Positions 41,675 to 50,620 of a DNA stretch of 50,620 nucleotides are shown piece after piece. The translations under genes and the position numbers were made by a program. Within the stretch, counting starts at the first letter, position 1. Each line of letters opens with the position of its first letter. Under the pieces are notes generated by a model. The model was not told where the DNA came from and ran no database searches. It worked only from the letters and a program-made list of their open reading frames with translations. The DNA is taken from the NCBI GenBank assembly GCA_017548765.1, contig JAFYZH010000010.1:1-50620 (forward strand), in the 5' to 3' direction. This stretch comes from Lachnospiraceae bacterium. Lineage in GTDB: Bacteria; Bacillota; Clostridia; Lachnospirales; Lachnospiraceae.

Positions 41675-44600
41675 ATGAAGACAACGTGGACAGCAAAAAA
41701 ACTGGTCGCAGTTCTGATCGCAGCGGTTTTAGTGATCGCCGGCGTGACGTGTGCGATCATTTTTTCGGGCAAATCGAAAAATCAAGATCCTGAGACCACC
41801 CAGGAGGCTACGACAGTGGCGTCGAACACGGACCCGACAGCAGAACCGACGACAGAAGCGCCGACTGAGCCCGGGCCGACAGATGAAGAGATGCGGGCGA
41901 AAGGCTACTATCAGGTCAAATTCGCCGTGCCGGCCAATGTGACCGATAAGCAGAAAGGCAGCATCGTTCTTCCCGAGACCACATGGGTCGAGCCGGGAAC
42001 GAAACTGAACACGCTCACTTCGGCCAGACAGAACGGCGCGGTCTTCCTGGGTTGGTATTACGATGACAAACTCACCGGCATGATCGGTCCGAACGACGTG
42101 GCCGACCGGGACGTCACGCTGTACCCGCGTTTTGATAAGAGCACTACGATCGAGACTGAGTTTTCAGAGGATTATATAGCTCACTTGAATGTGGGCTCGG
42201 ATTTCCGCGTTTTGATCTCGGCGCACAACCTGTCTCCGGAAGATATCCGAAAGAAGATCATAGTTCGTGATCTTACATCGGTCTGCGATATCACAGACTA
42301 TAAATTAGTGAATATCAACGATGCACAGGGATCTGCGACTTCCGAAGATCCGAATAAAGAGTTCATCCTGTTTGATGCCGATAAGGAAGCAGAACTTAAG
42401 AAACTGCTTGCCGACATGGATGAAGAAGTACTCGCCGTCCTCTACACTTCCGTCTTTATGGATGGTTTTTCAGGCATTCCGGATCTGAATGCGTATTACG
42501 GTCTCGAGGAGAATGACTCTCCCGAGCGTTATTGGCGTGAAGAACTCGGACTGAGCCCCGAACAGGTGGAAGATCTGTCGAAGGCAGCGAATCTCCTTAT
42601 CCAGCAGGCGTATGCGAAGGCTGAAACCTATGTAGTGGTGCCTTCCGGTGAGAAGTGGGAGGAAGGCCATATGTTCCAGGTTGAGATCCTGGACACGACA
42701 TGTCTCCGTTTCCAAAATGATAACACGGAGACCGGCGATCGGATCCTCTTCCATAACTTCACGGTATACAAGAAAGACTTCAACAATCTCCAGCTCGCTC
42801 CCTCGGTGGTATTCATCGCGCAGTCGGATGTAGAAGGCATCACGGATCTCAAGAGCCTTTATACACTCGTTGCCAGTAACGACGGAGAGACCGAGACCCG
42901 GGAGAATTCCAAGAGCGGAACCCTCACATATAAGAAAGCCCCCCTGACGCCCGGAACGGTCGTTGCGATCTATAACGGAGAGTTAAAAGAAGGAGGCATC
43001 GTTGATGGTGACGTCGGATACTATAAGATCACGGAAGACCTGGGCAATGCGAAATATGCGTATGACGGTGCGGATTTCACGGATGTTATCTGGATCCCGG
43101 ACATTATCCCGCTTCCGGACGACGGAAACTATAACGACCGTCAGTATAAAATAACAGCAGCACAGCTTCAGTTCCCCGGAGCTTTGAATAGCGAACTGGG
43201 CCTGACGTCTTCTACAAAGGTCGACGTCGGTGATTTCGTATGCTTTTATACGGGAGCAGCGACGAAGTTCAATGACCTTCAGATCAGTGGTATCGGCAGG
43301 ATCACAAAGGCGGAAGCCAGCGGTAATGATATCATCGTTTCGTATGAACCTGCTTCTATGGAGGATATCGATAACAGCGCCGGTATGTACATGAGTGTAG
43401 TACCGATCGAACTTCCGGTTTCCTCGATCGATCAGGACGCGATGAAACTGTCCATGGAAAAACAGCTTTTGGACAGTGGCTTTGTCATGGCATCCGCTAA
43501 GTACGTGACCGACCTGATCGACGGAAAAGAAAAACTTCCGGATGATCCCGAGATGGCAGAAGCTATCAAAAAGCTCACTTTCAAAACGGATACCGGCGAG
43601 GAACTCACCCTCGATCAGATTCGGAATCTGGGCAATGGAACCAAATCCGTTACCCTGCTTGACGGCCCCACGGTCGCCATGGAACTCAATGGAAATCCCA
43701 CACATTTTAAATCCTCTGATTTTGAGTTTGACTCGGGCTTACGTATCGTTCTGAACGCCGGATTTAAACTCGGTATCGCGCTGAATGATGACAGTTCGAT
43801 CGAAATTCAGCTGAATGCCGGCATCGAGCAGGAGTTTGTTCTTGGGTATGGTATCAGCGTTAAAAAAGAGCATTGCCCGTTAGAATTCGTTGTTGACGCG
43901 TCTCTTCGCGCAGGAACCTATACCGGCTTCGGTATAGAAGCCACCATCATGACGAAGGGCGAAAATCCCAACAAAGATACGGAATGGGGCAGACTTTTGG
44001 ATTCGACCGGAGCGTCGAAGGGGAATAAGCGAGCTACCCAGGCACTTCTGGATCTGGGAAATGAGCTGGAAGATCTCTCCGAAAAACTCGATAAGATACA
44101 GAACGGAGCGACGGTTTCCAAGACCGGAAAACAGTCAAGCCAGACGCAGTATACCGGCGATTACGAAGGACCTATGGGAACGGGTAAGAGCGGAGACTTG
44201 CCTACGAAGTATGCTGAGATGCTTGGTAACGATGCCGAGTACATTGATATCGTAAAATGGACATTGTTCGAAGCCGCAACTTCGTTTGATCCTCTGCATC
44301 TGATCGAATTCAGTGTGCAAGCAGATCTTGTAGTCAGCTGTAAACTCAATGCTATGGTAGGCTTCAGTGTTTCCTACGCAAACGCGAAGCAGTACAATTA
44401 TCACATCCGGGTACGCGATAGAGAGGCCTATTCGTCCAAAGGCGACCTGGTGACGCCGAATTTCCGCGCGGATTTCTTCGTATTCGGTATGGCCGGCCTG
44501 CGTGCGGGTGTTCGTCTGGATGCACGCGTCGGTGTTATCAGTACGAAGTTTGATTCCATCGGCATAACTGCCGAGGTCGGTTTCTATGCCGAGTTCTACG

Positions 44601-47600
44601 GTTTCTTCTACGTGTACTATTATTGGCAGTCCGGCAGTGAACCTGATTCGGGTATGCTGGGGTCATTGCTCTTGGAGATCGGGACCTATCTGGAGATCAA
44701 ATTCGTGGCACAGATCGGCGATGGAAAGATATCCAAAAGCATAGATCTGTACAGTAAAAAATGGCCGCTTAAAAAATGGGGAACGGCGGAGGCGCTGGTT
44801 CCTTATGTGGAAACGGACGAGGATGCCGTCTTCCAAGATGGGCTGGAATTCCCGGAAGGAGCCAATACGATCAAAGTTCCCGATAATGTCTTCGGCGTGG
44901 ACTTGATGAGCCTAAGTACGGGTGAAGTCAGACGCGAGAGCATGGATTCCGATAAGAATGGCAGTTACGCTTATGGTTTCGAGATCAATGGAAGAAACTA
45001 CGACCAGTATAATGAGCAGTTCTTTAATGTGTCTTGTTGCGATCTGGAATCCGAGTTCGGTAAGGTGACGAACGATCATTCCTTCCGGTATCTTCCGTCG
45101 ACCAACGAGATCGTGGTGAAACCGGTGGATGACAGCAAGGATGAACTATGGGGATTGATCACCTTCACTTACAAAGGAAAAGGTTTCGGTTTCTCGAATG
45201 TCGTTCTGTGCCGTTCGTTGAAAGTCCACTGGAAGGGCACACCGGCCAAGGCTGTTGTGGAATACTATCTCCAAAATGAAGACGATCGCTCTTCGTACGA
45301 TCTGGTAGATAGCGAAACATTGACCGGTTACAACGGAGTACAATACGATATGTTCATAACCAAGGCTTTCTGCGACAAATATGTGGGGCAGGGCTATGTG
45401 ATCGATCGAATGGAACTTCCGGATGAAGAAACGATGCGCCAGAAGGTTGCCGATCTTAAGAAAGAATATGAAGAGGCAAATAAGAAGGCAAAGGATTATA
45501 AGAAGAATAACGGTAGAAGCGATTACAAACTGAACGATGCAGCCCAGTTCCTGCTGGATGACAAGAATATCGCTCAAAAACTGTTGGATAATTACATAAA
45601 CCATAAGAAGAACTGTGTGGCCCAGAAGTCCGGAACCGTATATTTCATGATGACGGATGGAACGCCTAAGATCCGTGTTTACTATAAAATAGCGGAGTAT
45701 AGGATCTTCGGTTACGTCATGAATTATGACGGAGAGAATCTGAAGGATTCTTATGAACGTGACTATCTGTTTTCCACGGAAACAGTCCGGATGAGCCAGC
45801 CCGTTAAGGAGAAACTGGTTGCCGCTATTTCGGATCGTCCGAAGGAAAAAGAGGTCTTGGATCAGATCAAGTGGTATTATTTCACCTATGCTCCGATTTT
45901 CTATGAATTTACAGAACATCGAAAGGCTCTGGGAATCAAGGGATATTCACACTCAGACGTGATCGATTATCTCAAAGAATACCATTTGGATGAATTAAAG
46001 CCTTTGGAGGAGGGCGCAGTAGCGCCTCAGGATGAGATCTTTGCTATAGGTTTCATCATACCTCCGAAATACAAGCTGACCTGGATGCTCGAGGATGAGG
46101 TGATCAAAGAGGAGATGATAGTGGCAGATATGCCGATCCCCGAGGTACCGGGCGAGTTTTACGAGCGCGAAAAGCCCGGATATGCGTTTAAAGACGGATG
46201 GTGGCGCAGCGATGGCGAGCATTATTGGCCGACATACAATAATAATCTTTTCTTCATGCCATATCATGACCTGGTTATTCATGGCTTCTGGACTCCAGAG
46301 TATCAGGTGATCCATTGGGATACGGGTACCAGTCAATGGGAAACGAAAAATATCCGTACCGGCGAACTTATTTCCAAAGAATGGCCGCCGACCTTCTGCG
46401 GACGCGGATGGGGAGACAATGAAAGAGAAGGACATACGCTCACCTGGCGGATCGTTATAGATGGTGAAGAGAAAGACTTCAGTATGGATATGGTGATGCC
46501 TGCCGGCGGAGTGACGATGAAGGCTGTCTATACGATCAATGATTATACGGTTACGTGGAAAGACGGAGATCGCGTCGTCAAGACGGAAACATTGCCCTAT
46601 GGAACGAAACTGACCGCACCTGAAGTAAAACCGGGTGAGGATGAGACGATATCCTGGTGGGATACAGACGGATATCCTCTTCTGGATAACACAAAATTGT
46701 ATGGCCATGACACTACTTATGTCGTGAGACGTCACAAACATCAATGGGAATTTGCAAGAGTGTTCTATGAACCCGACTGTTCCAATAAGGGAGCAGATTG
46801 GTATGGATGTTCCTGCGGAGAGTCAAAACTGGTCGAGACGGAGCCGAACGACGTTCATCACTGGACTCCGGAACCTTACAAGTCGGATGAAGGAACTTGT
46901 GTAAAAGGACGCGTAGATTACTATTACTGCTACAGATGTCATAAAGAGAAGAAGGTCGAGACCGGAGAACTGGATCCGAATAATCACGAAGGACCTGCAG
47001 TATTCCACGACGGCGTGGAACCGACTTGTACGAAGGACGGAAGTTCATGGTACTATTCCTGCGAGGCCTGCGGAAAGCAGACGACGGAACCGACCGTGAT
47101 CAAGGCTACGGGCCACTCTTACGTATATGAAACCCAGCCTTCCACATGCACGACGCAGGGAAAGAAGATCGGAACCTGTGAGGAGTGCGGAGATGTCACG
47201 ACCGAGTTGTTGCCTCTGGATGATACAAAGCATGAATGGGGCGATGTGCAATATGTATGGGCTGCGGATAACAGCACCGTGACGGCAAAACGTGTCTGCA
47301 AGAATAATCCTAAGCATGTGGAGCAGGAGACCGTGGGCGTGACCGGCACTGTGTTCATCGCTCCTACGTGTGATGCGAAGGGAACCACAAAGTACACTTC
47401 GAAGACATTTTCCAATTCGTTGTTCAAGGTGCAGACGAAGACGGTTGAAGATATTCCTGCGAAAGGTCATACCTGGAAGACGACGACCTATACATGGTCG
47501 GATGATAACAGCAAGGTGACCGCGTTCCACGAATGCTCGAATGATGGGTCACATGTAGAGCAGGAGACCGTGAATACGACCGTGAAGGAGACGACTATCT

Positions 47601-48307
47601 CCGGAACGCTCGACGTTCAACGCGAATACACGGCGACGTTCAAGAATGGCTCGTTTGCGACGCAGAAGAAGAAGGTCACCATCACCAGTGATTGGGTGCT
47701 GATGAAAGAGAGTCCTTATGCAGAGTATATCGGATTGAATAACGTATACTTCTATAAGGTTATCATCCATCGCGGACGGAACATCAAGAAGAATGCCAAG
47801 ACAGGCGAGATCGTAACACTGGCGGATACCGATGACGTTTTGATCACTCCGAAGTTGAAGACCAATACGGTGCCTTTAAGCAAACTGGATGCTTCCGGCG
47901 GAGTGGTGACCGCTCAGATGTTGCGTGCATACCTGTTTGGCGCAGATAAGATCGACGAAACGGATTCCAACCTGTACAGTCAGGTCTACATTGATATTCC
48001 GACATCTACGGACGGGACGGGAAGTTTCCGTACGAACCTTCCTTTCGATATGTCCTGGGCTAGCGGATATTCGGATATTTCGTATGATACCTTAAAGAGT
48101 AATATTGACAAGAACGGATCTTATTCCGTAAAGGTGAAGATCCGGGTGGTCTATGGTTCGTTACGCGATATTTACGGAAAATATGATCCGTCAGAAATGA
48201 CCGAAAACACGTTAGGTCATGCGTCCGAGTCGGATCAGGGCCTGGATCTGGAAGGCAATACCGCCGACTTTAAAGAGATCACGGCGGAGATCAAGATAAC
48301 CAAATAA
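41675..48307 (+). CDS. Giant (2210-residue) surface protein with cysteine-knuckle repeats
   Basis: An N-terminal basic stretch and one hydrophobic helix (about 8-30) act as signal or anchor, followed by a Thr/Pro/Glu linker (about 37-70). Residues 78-155 look like a Listeria-Bacteroides (InlB B-type) repeat: PETTWVEPGTKLNTLT, FLGWYYDDKLTG, DVTLYPRF. The large middle part is unassigned and contains an aromatic, Tyr/Phe-rich region (about 950-1000, GFYAEFYGFFYVYYYW). Residues about 1480-1685 hold further related beta modules (DYTVTWKDGDRVVKTETLPY). From about 1688 to 1850 there are four CxxCG-type repeats (CSCGESK, CYRCHKEK, CEACGKQT, CEECGDVT), each closed by a GH or H-W motif, then two modules containing HVEQETV. 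No C-terminal sorting signal was seen. It probably faces outside as a single-pass anchored protein; the function is unknown. Confidence 0.75.
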   Translation: MKTTWTAKKLVAVLIAAVLVIAGVTCAIIFSGKSKNQDPETTQEATTVASNTDPTAEPTTEAPTEPGPTDEEMRAKGYYQVKFAVPANVTDKQKGSIVLPETTWVEPGTKLNTLTSARQNGAVFLGWYYDDKLTGMIGPNDVADRDVTLYPRFDKSTTIETEFSEDYIAHLNVGSDFRVLISAHNLSPEDIRKKIIVRDLTSVCDITDYKLVNINDAQGSATSEDPNKEFILFDADKEAELKKLLADMDEEVLAVLYTSVFMDGFSGIPDLNAYYGLEENDSPERYWREELGLSPEQVEDLSKAANLLIQQAYAKAETYVVVPSGEKWEEGHMFQVEILDTTCLRFQNDNTETGDRILFHNFTVYKKDFNNLQLAPSVVFIAQSDVEGITDLKSLYTLVASNDGETETRENSKSGTLTYKKAPLTPGTVVAIYNGELKEGGIVDGDVGYYKITEDLGNAKYAYDGADFTDVIWIPDIIPLPDDGNYNDRQYKITAAQLQFPGALNSELGLTSSTKVDVGDFVCFYTGAATKFNDLQISGIGRITKAEASGNDIIVSYEPASMEDIDNSAGMYMSVVPIELPVSSIDQDAMKLSMEKQLLDSGFVMASAKYVTDLIDGKEKLPDDPEMAEAIKKLTFKTDTGEELTLDQIRNLGNGTKSVTLLDGPTVAMELNGNPTHFKSSDFEFDSGLRIVLNAGFKLGIALNDDSSIEIQLNAGIEQEFVLGYGISVKKEHCPLEFVVDASLRAGTYTGFGIEATIMTKGENPNKDTEWGRLLDSTGASKGNKRATQALLDLGNELEDLSEKLDKIQNGATVSKTGKQSSQTQYTGDYEGPMGTGKSGDLPTKYAEMLGNDAEYIDIVKWTLFEAATSFDPLHLIEFSVQADLVVSCKLNAMVGFSVSYANAKQYNYHIRVRDREAYSSKGDLVTPNFRADFFVFGMAGLRAGVRLDARVGVISTKFDSIGITAEVGFYAEFYGFFYVYYYWQSGSEPDSGMLGSLLLEIGTYLEIKFVAQIGDGKISKSIDLYSKKWPLKKWGTAEALVPYVETDEDAVFQDGLEFPEGANTIKVPDNVFGVDLMSLSTGEVRRESMDSDKNGSYAYGFEINGRNYDQYNEQFFNVSCCDLESEFGKVTNDHSFRYLPSTNEIVVKPVDDSKDELWGLITFTYKGKGFGFSNVVLCRSLKVHWKGTPAKAVVEYYLQNEDDRSSYDLVDSETLTGYNGVQYDMFITKAFCDKYVGQGYVIDRMELPDEETMRQKVADLKKEYEEANKKAKDYKKNNGRSDYKLNDAAQFLLDDKNIAQKLLDNYINHKKNCVAQKSGTVYFMMTDGTPKIRVYYKIAEYRIFGYVMNYDGENLKDSYERDYLFSTETVRMSQPVKEKLVAAISDRPKEKEVLDQIKWYYFTYAPIFYEFTEHRKALGIKGYSHSDVIDYLKEYHLDELKPLEEGAVAPQDEIFAIGFIIPPKYKLTWMLEDEVIKEEMIVADMPIPEVPGEFYEREKPGYAFKDGWWRSDGEHYWPTYNNNLFFMPYHDLVIHGFWTPEYQVIHWDTGTSQWETKNIRTGELISKEWPPTFCGRGWGDNEREGHTLTWRIVIDGEEKDFSMDMVMPAGGVTMKAVYTINDYTVTWKDGDRVVKTETLPYGTKLTAPEVKPGEDETISWWDTDGYPLLDNTKLYGHDTTYVVRRHKHQWEFARVFYEPDCSNKGADWYGCSCGESKLVETEPNDVHHWTPEPYKSDEGTCVKGRVDYYYCYRCHKEKKVETGELDPNNHEGPAVFHDGVEPTCTKDGSSWYYSCEACGKQTTEPTVIKATGHSYVYETQPSTCTTQGKKIGTCEECGDVTTELLPLDDTKHEWGDVQYVWAADNSTVTAKRVCKNNPKHVEQETVGVTGTVFIAPTCDAKGTTKYTSKTFSNSLFKVQTKTVEDIPAKGHTWKTTTYTWSDDNSKVTAFHECSNDGSHVEQETVNTTVKETTISGTLDVQREYTATFKNGSFATQKKKVTITSDWVLMKESPYAEYIGLNNVYFYKVIIHRGRNIKKNAKTGEIVTLADTDDVLITPKLKTNTVPLSKLDASGGVVTAQMLRAYLFGADKIDETDSNLYSQVYIDIPTSTDGTGSFRTNLPFDMSWASGYSDISYDTLKSNIDKNGSYSVKVKIRVVYGSLRDIYGKYDPSEMTENTLGHASESDQGLDLEGNTADFKEITAEIKITK

Positions 48308-48323
48308 TAACAACGTGTACGAT

Positions 48324-48355
48324 AAAAGCCCGGCCTGTTGAAGGCCCGGGCTTTT
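48324..48355 (+). terminator. Terminator after the giant surface protein gene
   Basis: AAAAGCCCGGCCT and AGGCCCGGGCTTTT pair with one bulged base, with a T run at the end. Confidence 0.85.
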
Positions 48356-48427
48356 GTCGTCTAACAGGACGGTTTTGAAACTTGAAATACGCTTACGAGG
48401 AAACAGTAGGCAAATGGTGATCGATTA

Positions 48428-48436
48428 TGCTATAAT
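48428..48436 (+). promoter_or_regulatory. Candidate extended -10 promoter of the lipoprotein gene
   Basis: TGCTATAAT at 48428-48436 (extended -10 TGn plus TATAAT). No good -35 is present at 17 bases, which is tolerated by extended -10 promoters. Confidence 0.55.
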
Positions 48437-48499
48437 GGCGGTAGACAGAGTTGATGTGAAATAGAACTACAGTGTGCGAAGATACCGGAGGTACGGAGG

Positions 48500-49513
48500 A
48501 TGAGGAAGCGAAGATTATTCTTGATCTTAGGATGCCTGTTATTCGCGGGCCTGCTCAGTTCGTGCGGCACGAGGGATAAAAACTACACGGCGACGGTCGA
48601 GGGGCAGCCACTGAGCGAAGAAGAGGTCATCGCATATGTGAAGGAGTATATGCTCAAAACATACAACGATGAGGTCGATGTGGTGATCGACTCGAAGAGG
48701 AGCCTGCGATATGAAACCTACGTAGGAGCGGGACTGGACGGCGGCGCCAGCCTGTTCGACCGTAAATACGTGGATGTTGAAAAGGGACATAAATACATCG
48801 TGCAGATCACGAATAAGCAGTACGGTGTTACTGCGACCGGGTCGTATACAGATGGTTTTTCCCTGTATAACAAAGAGACGAAGACCACGGAGTTCATTGA
48901 CCGCGAAGTGCACATAAATTCGAATTACGAGAATGATCGGGCATATGCCATGATGGAGGCGGATCTTAAGGAGATCATGGCCGGATACGTTTCGAACCTT
49001 CGTTTTTATGAAGATGTGACGGACAATGAAACGGCCAAACGTTTTTATAACTTTTATCTCTGCGACGAGGATGCGGAGGCCGCATGCGAAGGGCTTAAAA
49101 AAGTCGTTGAGAGATGCACCGAAAAATATTGGTATATCGATCACATCCGTGTGTTTGTTTTCACGGAAGCCGACATATTCGGTTCGATCGATTTCAGCGT
49201 GTTGAATAATCCCGAGTTCGTCTCGGATTACGAGGAAAATGCAGCGCCGGAAGTGCTGCGCAGGTCGGATCTGGAACAGAGACCATATGTGCTGCTGGAA
49301 AAGTATTTCGGCGGCGGGCTGACGCCGGTAGCGAGCTCGGAAGGCTTGGAACCGCAGACGGGCAGCGATAAGATCAAAGAGTACGATCACGTGGTATACC
49401 TTTTGGATGGGGATCCAAAAGCGTACGAAAGAAGCCTGGGCAGTAAGCCCGAGGAATTAAAATACGGGAAGACCGATGTTTACGCGTTTGAGTGGGAGAA
49501 ACTCGTAAAATAA
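48500..49513 (+). CDS. Lipoprotein of unknown function
   Basis: A 337-residue protein with a lipoprotein signal (basic MRKRR, hydrophobic stretch, lipobox LLSSC, acylated C22). The mature part is mixed and charged, with no repeat or linker: GQPLSEEEVIAYVKEYMLKT near the N-terminus and several Tyr-rich beta segments. No family is recognised. It is preceded by an extended -10 element and a GGAGGTACGGAGG ribosome-site region, and it ends 19 bases before the signalling gene that follows, so the two may be co-transcribed. Confidence 0.75.
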   Translation: MRKRRLFLILGCLLFAGLLSSCGTRDKNYTATVEGQPLSEEEVIAYVKEYMLKTYNDEVDVVIDSKRSLRYETYVGAGLDGGASLFDRKYVDVEKGHKYIVQITNKQYGVTATGSYTDGFSLYNKETKTTEFIDREVHINSNYENDRAYAMMEADLKEIMAGYVSNLRFYEDVTDNETAKRFYNFYLCDEDAEAACEGLKKVVERCTEKYWYIDHIRVFVFTEADIFGSIDFSVLNNPEFVSDYEENAAPEVLRRSDLEQRPYVLLEKYFGGGLTPVASSEGLEPQTGSDKIKEYDHVVYLLDGDPKAYERSLGSKPEELKYGKTDVYAFEWEKLVK

Positions 49514-49532
49514 GTGAATGGGAGGCACAGGG

Positions 49533-50620
49533 ATGAAGAGGCTATTATACAAAAGGCGTGTGCTGGTAGTCGAAGATGAGGACATCAATCGCCAGATACT
49601 CGGAAATATTCTGGCGAGTGAATACGAGGTCGTCTACGCGAGAAACGGGCAGGAAGCCTGGGATATCCTGCACGAGGAGACGAGTGATATCGCGCTCGTT
49701 TTGCTCGACCTGCTGATGCCGGTCATGGATGGCTTTGAATTACTCCGGCGGCTTCAGGAGGACCCGGGACGGAAACGTATCCCGGTCATCGTCATGACGT
49801 CCGAAAAGGAAGCAGAAGTGAAGAGTATCCGGGTCGGCGCCGCGGACTTTATCGCGAAGCCGTACGACATGCCGGAGGTCATCCTGGCGCGTTGCGAGAG
49901 GATCATCCGCATGTCCGAGGATGCATCCCTGATCGACTCGACCGAAAAAGATGCGGTCACGGGGCTTTATACCCGCGACTATTTCTTCGAATACATTCGC
50001 CAGATCGAAAACCATCGGATGGAGCCGTCCGACGCGCTGGTGTTTAATATCGACCATTTCCATCTGGTCAATGAAATGTACGGCAGGAGCACCGGCGATG
50101 CCGCATTGCTCCTCGTTGCCGAAACGCTGAAGGACGTGCTGGGCGGGCATGCCGTGATCTCCTGCAGGACCGAGGCGGATACGTTCTATGTGTATTGTGA
50201 GCATATTGAGGATTATACACCGTTCATAGCCGAACTTCAGGAACGGCTGGGCGGGGAGACGGAGTCCTCGAAGATCCGGCTTCGTGCCGGCATTTACCAG
50301 AATGCGGATCCCGAGGCTGAGGCGGAGGCGCGTTTCGACCGCGCGAAGATCGCCTGTGACCGTATCCGCGGCGATTATTCGACCCCGGTCGCATATTACA
50401 GTAAAGAACTGCATCAAAAGTCGATCTACCATGAGCGGCTTATAAAAGACATCGACACGGCGATCGCGAACGAAGACTTTAAGGTATTCTTCCAGCCGAA
50501 GTACGACATCAGCGGCGACACGCCGAAACTTCGGAGCGCCGAAGCATTGATCCGCTGGCAGCATCCGGAGCTCGGAATGATCAGTCCCGGCGATTTTATC
50601 CCGCTGTTCGAGAGTAACGG
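49533..50620 (+). CDS. Receiver-GGDEF-EAL signalling protein (3' end outside the window)
   Basis: The frame is open from ATG 49533 to the end of the window (362 complete codons). A GGGAGG site lies upstream of the ATG. Residues about 9-125 form a receiver domain (VLVVEDEDINRQIL, phosphorylatable Asp in VLLDLLMPVMDGFELL, Lys in IAKPYD). Residues about 135-290 form a diguanylate-cyclase-type domain (DAVTGLYTRDYFFEYI) whose signature is degenerate: RTEADTFYVY instead of RxGGDEFxxL. The EAL domain begins at about 305 (FKVFFQPKYDI) with an intact EAL motif (SAEALIRWQHPELGMISPGD). It is likely a c-di-GMP phosphodiesterase or regulator rather than a cyclase; the missing C-terminal half holds the remaining metal ligands. 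Confidence 0.88.
   Translation, partial: MKRLLYKRRVLVVEDEDINRQILGNILASEYEVVYARNGQEAWDILHEETSDIALVLLDLLMPVMDGFELLRRLQEDPGRKRIPVIVMTSEKEAEVKSIRVGAADFIAKPYDMPEVILARCERIIRMSEDASLIDSTEKDAVTGLYTRDYFFEYIRQIENHRMEPSDALVFNIDHFHLVNEMYGRSTGDAALLLVAETLKDVLGGHAVISCRTEADTFYVYCEHIEDYTPFIAELQERLGGETESSKIRLRAGIYQNADPEAEAEARFDRAKIACDRIRGDYSTPVAYYSKELHQKSIYHERLIKDIDTAIANEDFKVFFQPKYDISGDTPKLRSAEALIRWQHPELGMISPGDFIPLFESN

Noticed and set aside
46735-47230. Cysteine repeats of the giant protein as DNA-binding zinc fingers
   Set aside because: The protein has an N-terminal export/anchor helix and is surrounded by surface-type repeats, so a nucleic-acid role is unlikely.

Overview
The window reads as a chromosomal segment of an anaerobic Gram-positive Clostridia-type bacterium (Bacillota). 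This is an inference from gene content and order: a bL31 / DUF1385 (YqhQ) / prmC / prfA block, MutS2 with an Smr domain, YhaM, tandem VanW-domain proteins, an Lrp/AsnC regulator overlapping an aminotransferase, and many surface proteins with Thr/Glu/Pro/Ala-rich linkers of the TEAPTEAPTQAP type common in Lachnospiraceae and Ruminococcaceae. No rRNA, tRNA, CRISPR array, IS element or complete phage module was seen. Genes are dense and mostly on the + strand; the minus strand carries only a DUF1508 gene and the mutS2 / response regulator / histidine kinase operon.

Layout. 1-2645: end of an unidentified gene, then an unusually large prepilin-like protein with a duplicated C-terminal module. 2646-3047: terminator, a large nested palindromic element and a promoter. 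3048-7920: three tandem copies of a two-gene unit (a double zinc-ribbon membrane protein resembling B. subtilis YdjG, plus a small one-helix membrane protein), each pair overlapping by ATGA. 7951-15304: housekeeping genes (cysteine desulfurase, alanine racemase, bL31, YqhQ, PrmC, RF1, a DUF1508 protein, endonuclease III). 15432-22667: a 41-residue membrane protein, two VanW-domain secreted proteins, an AIR-synthase-like protein, an Lrp regulator, an aminotransferase and TrmL. 22748-25408: two lipoproteins, one a solute-binding protein without transporter genes.

25621-32713 is the most distinctive part. Three modules of an ECF-type sigma factor gene overlapping (ATGA) a single-pass membrane protein lie in a row. 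The cytoplasmic N-termini and juxtamembrane motifs of the membrane partners are conserved, while their outer domains differ: EF-hand loop plus leucine-rich repeats, a DUF6273-like domain, and a long TEAPT stalk plus EF-hand loop plus leucine-rich repeats. All three sigma genes share a paired upstream motif (TGTAAGG, 27-28 bases, TGARAGGC), and a related copy precedes a six-helix membrane protein gene between modules 1 and 2. I interpret this as a family of autoregulated surface-sensing sigma/anti-sigma receptors with exchangeable ectodomains.

32758-37294 (minus strand): MutS2 with a two-component system. 37629-41517: an HtrA-like protein that has lost its whole catalytic triad, the exoribonuclease YhaM and an RlmD-type rRNA methyltransferase. 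41675-49513: a 2210-residue surface protein with cysteine-knuckle repeats, then a lipoprotein. The window ends inside a receiver-GGDEF-EAL protein whose GGDEF signature is degenerate.

A second theme is a family of GGGACGGTTCTTT-type palindromic repeats placed just after stop codons at four sites, one of which probably also acts as a terminator.
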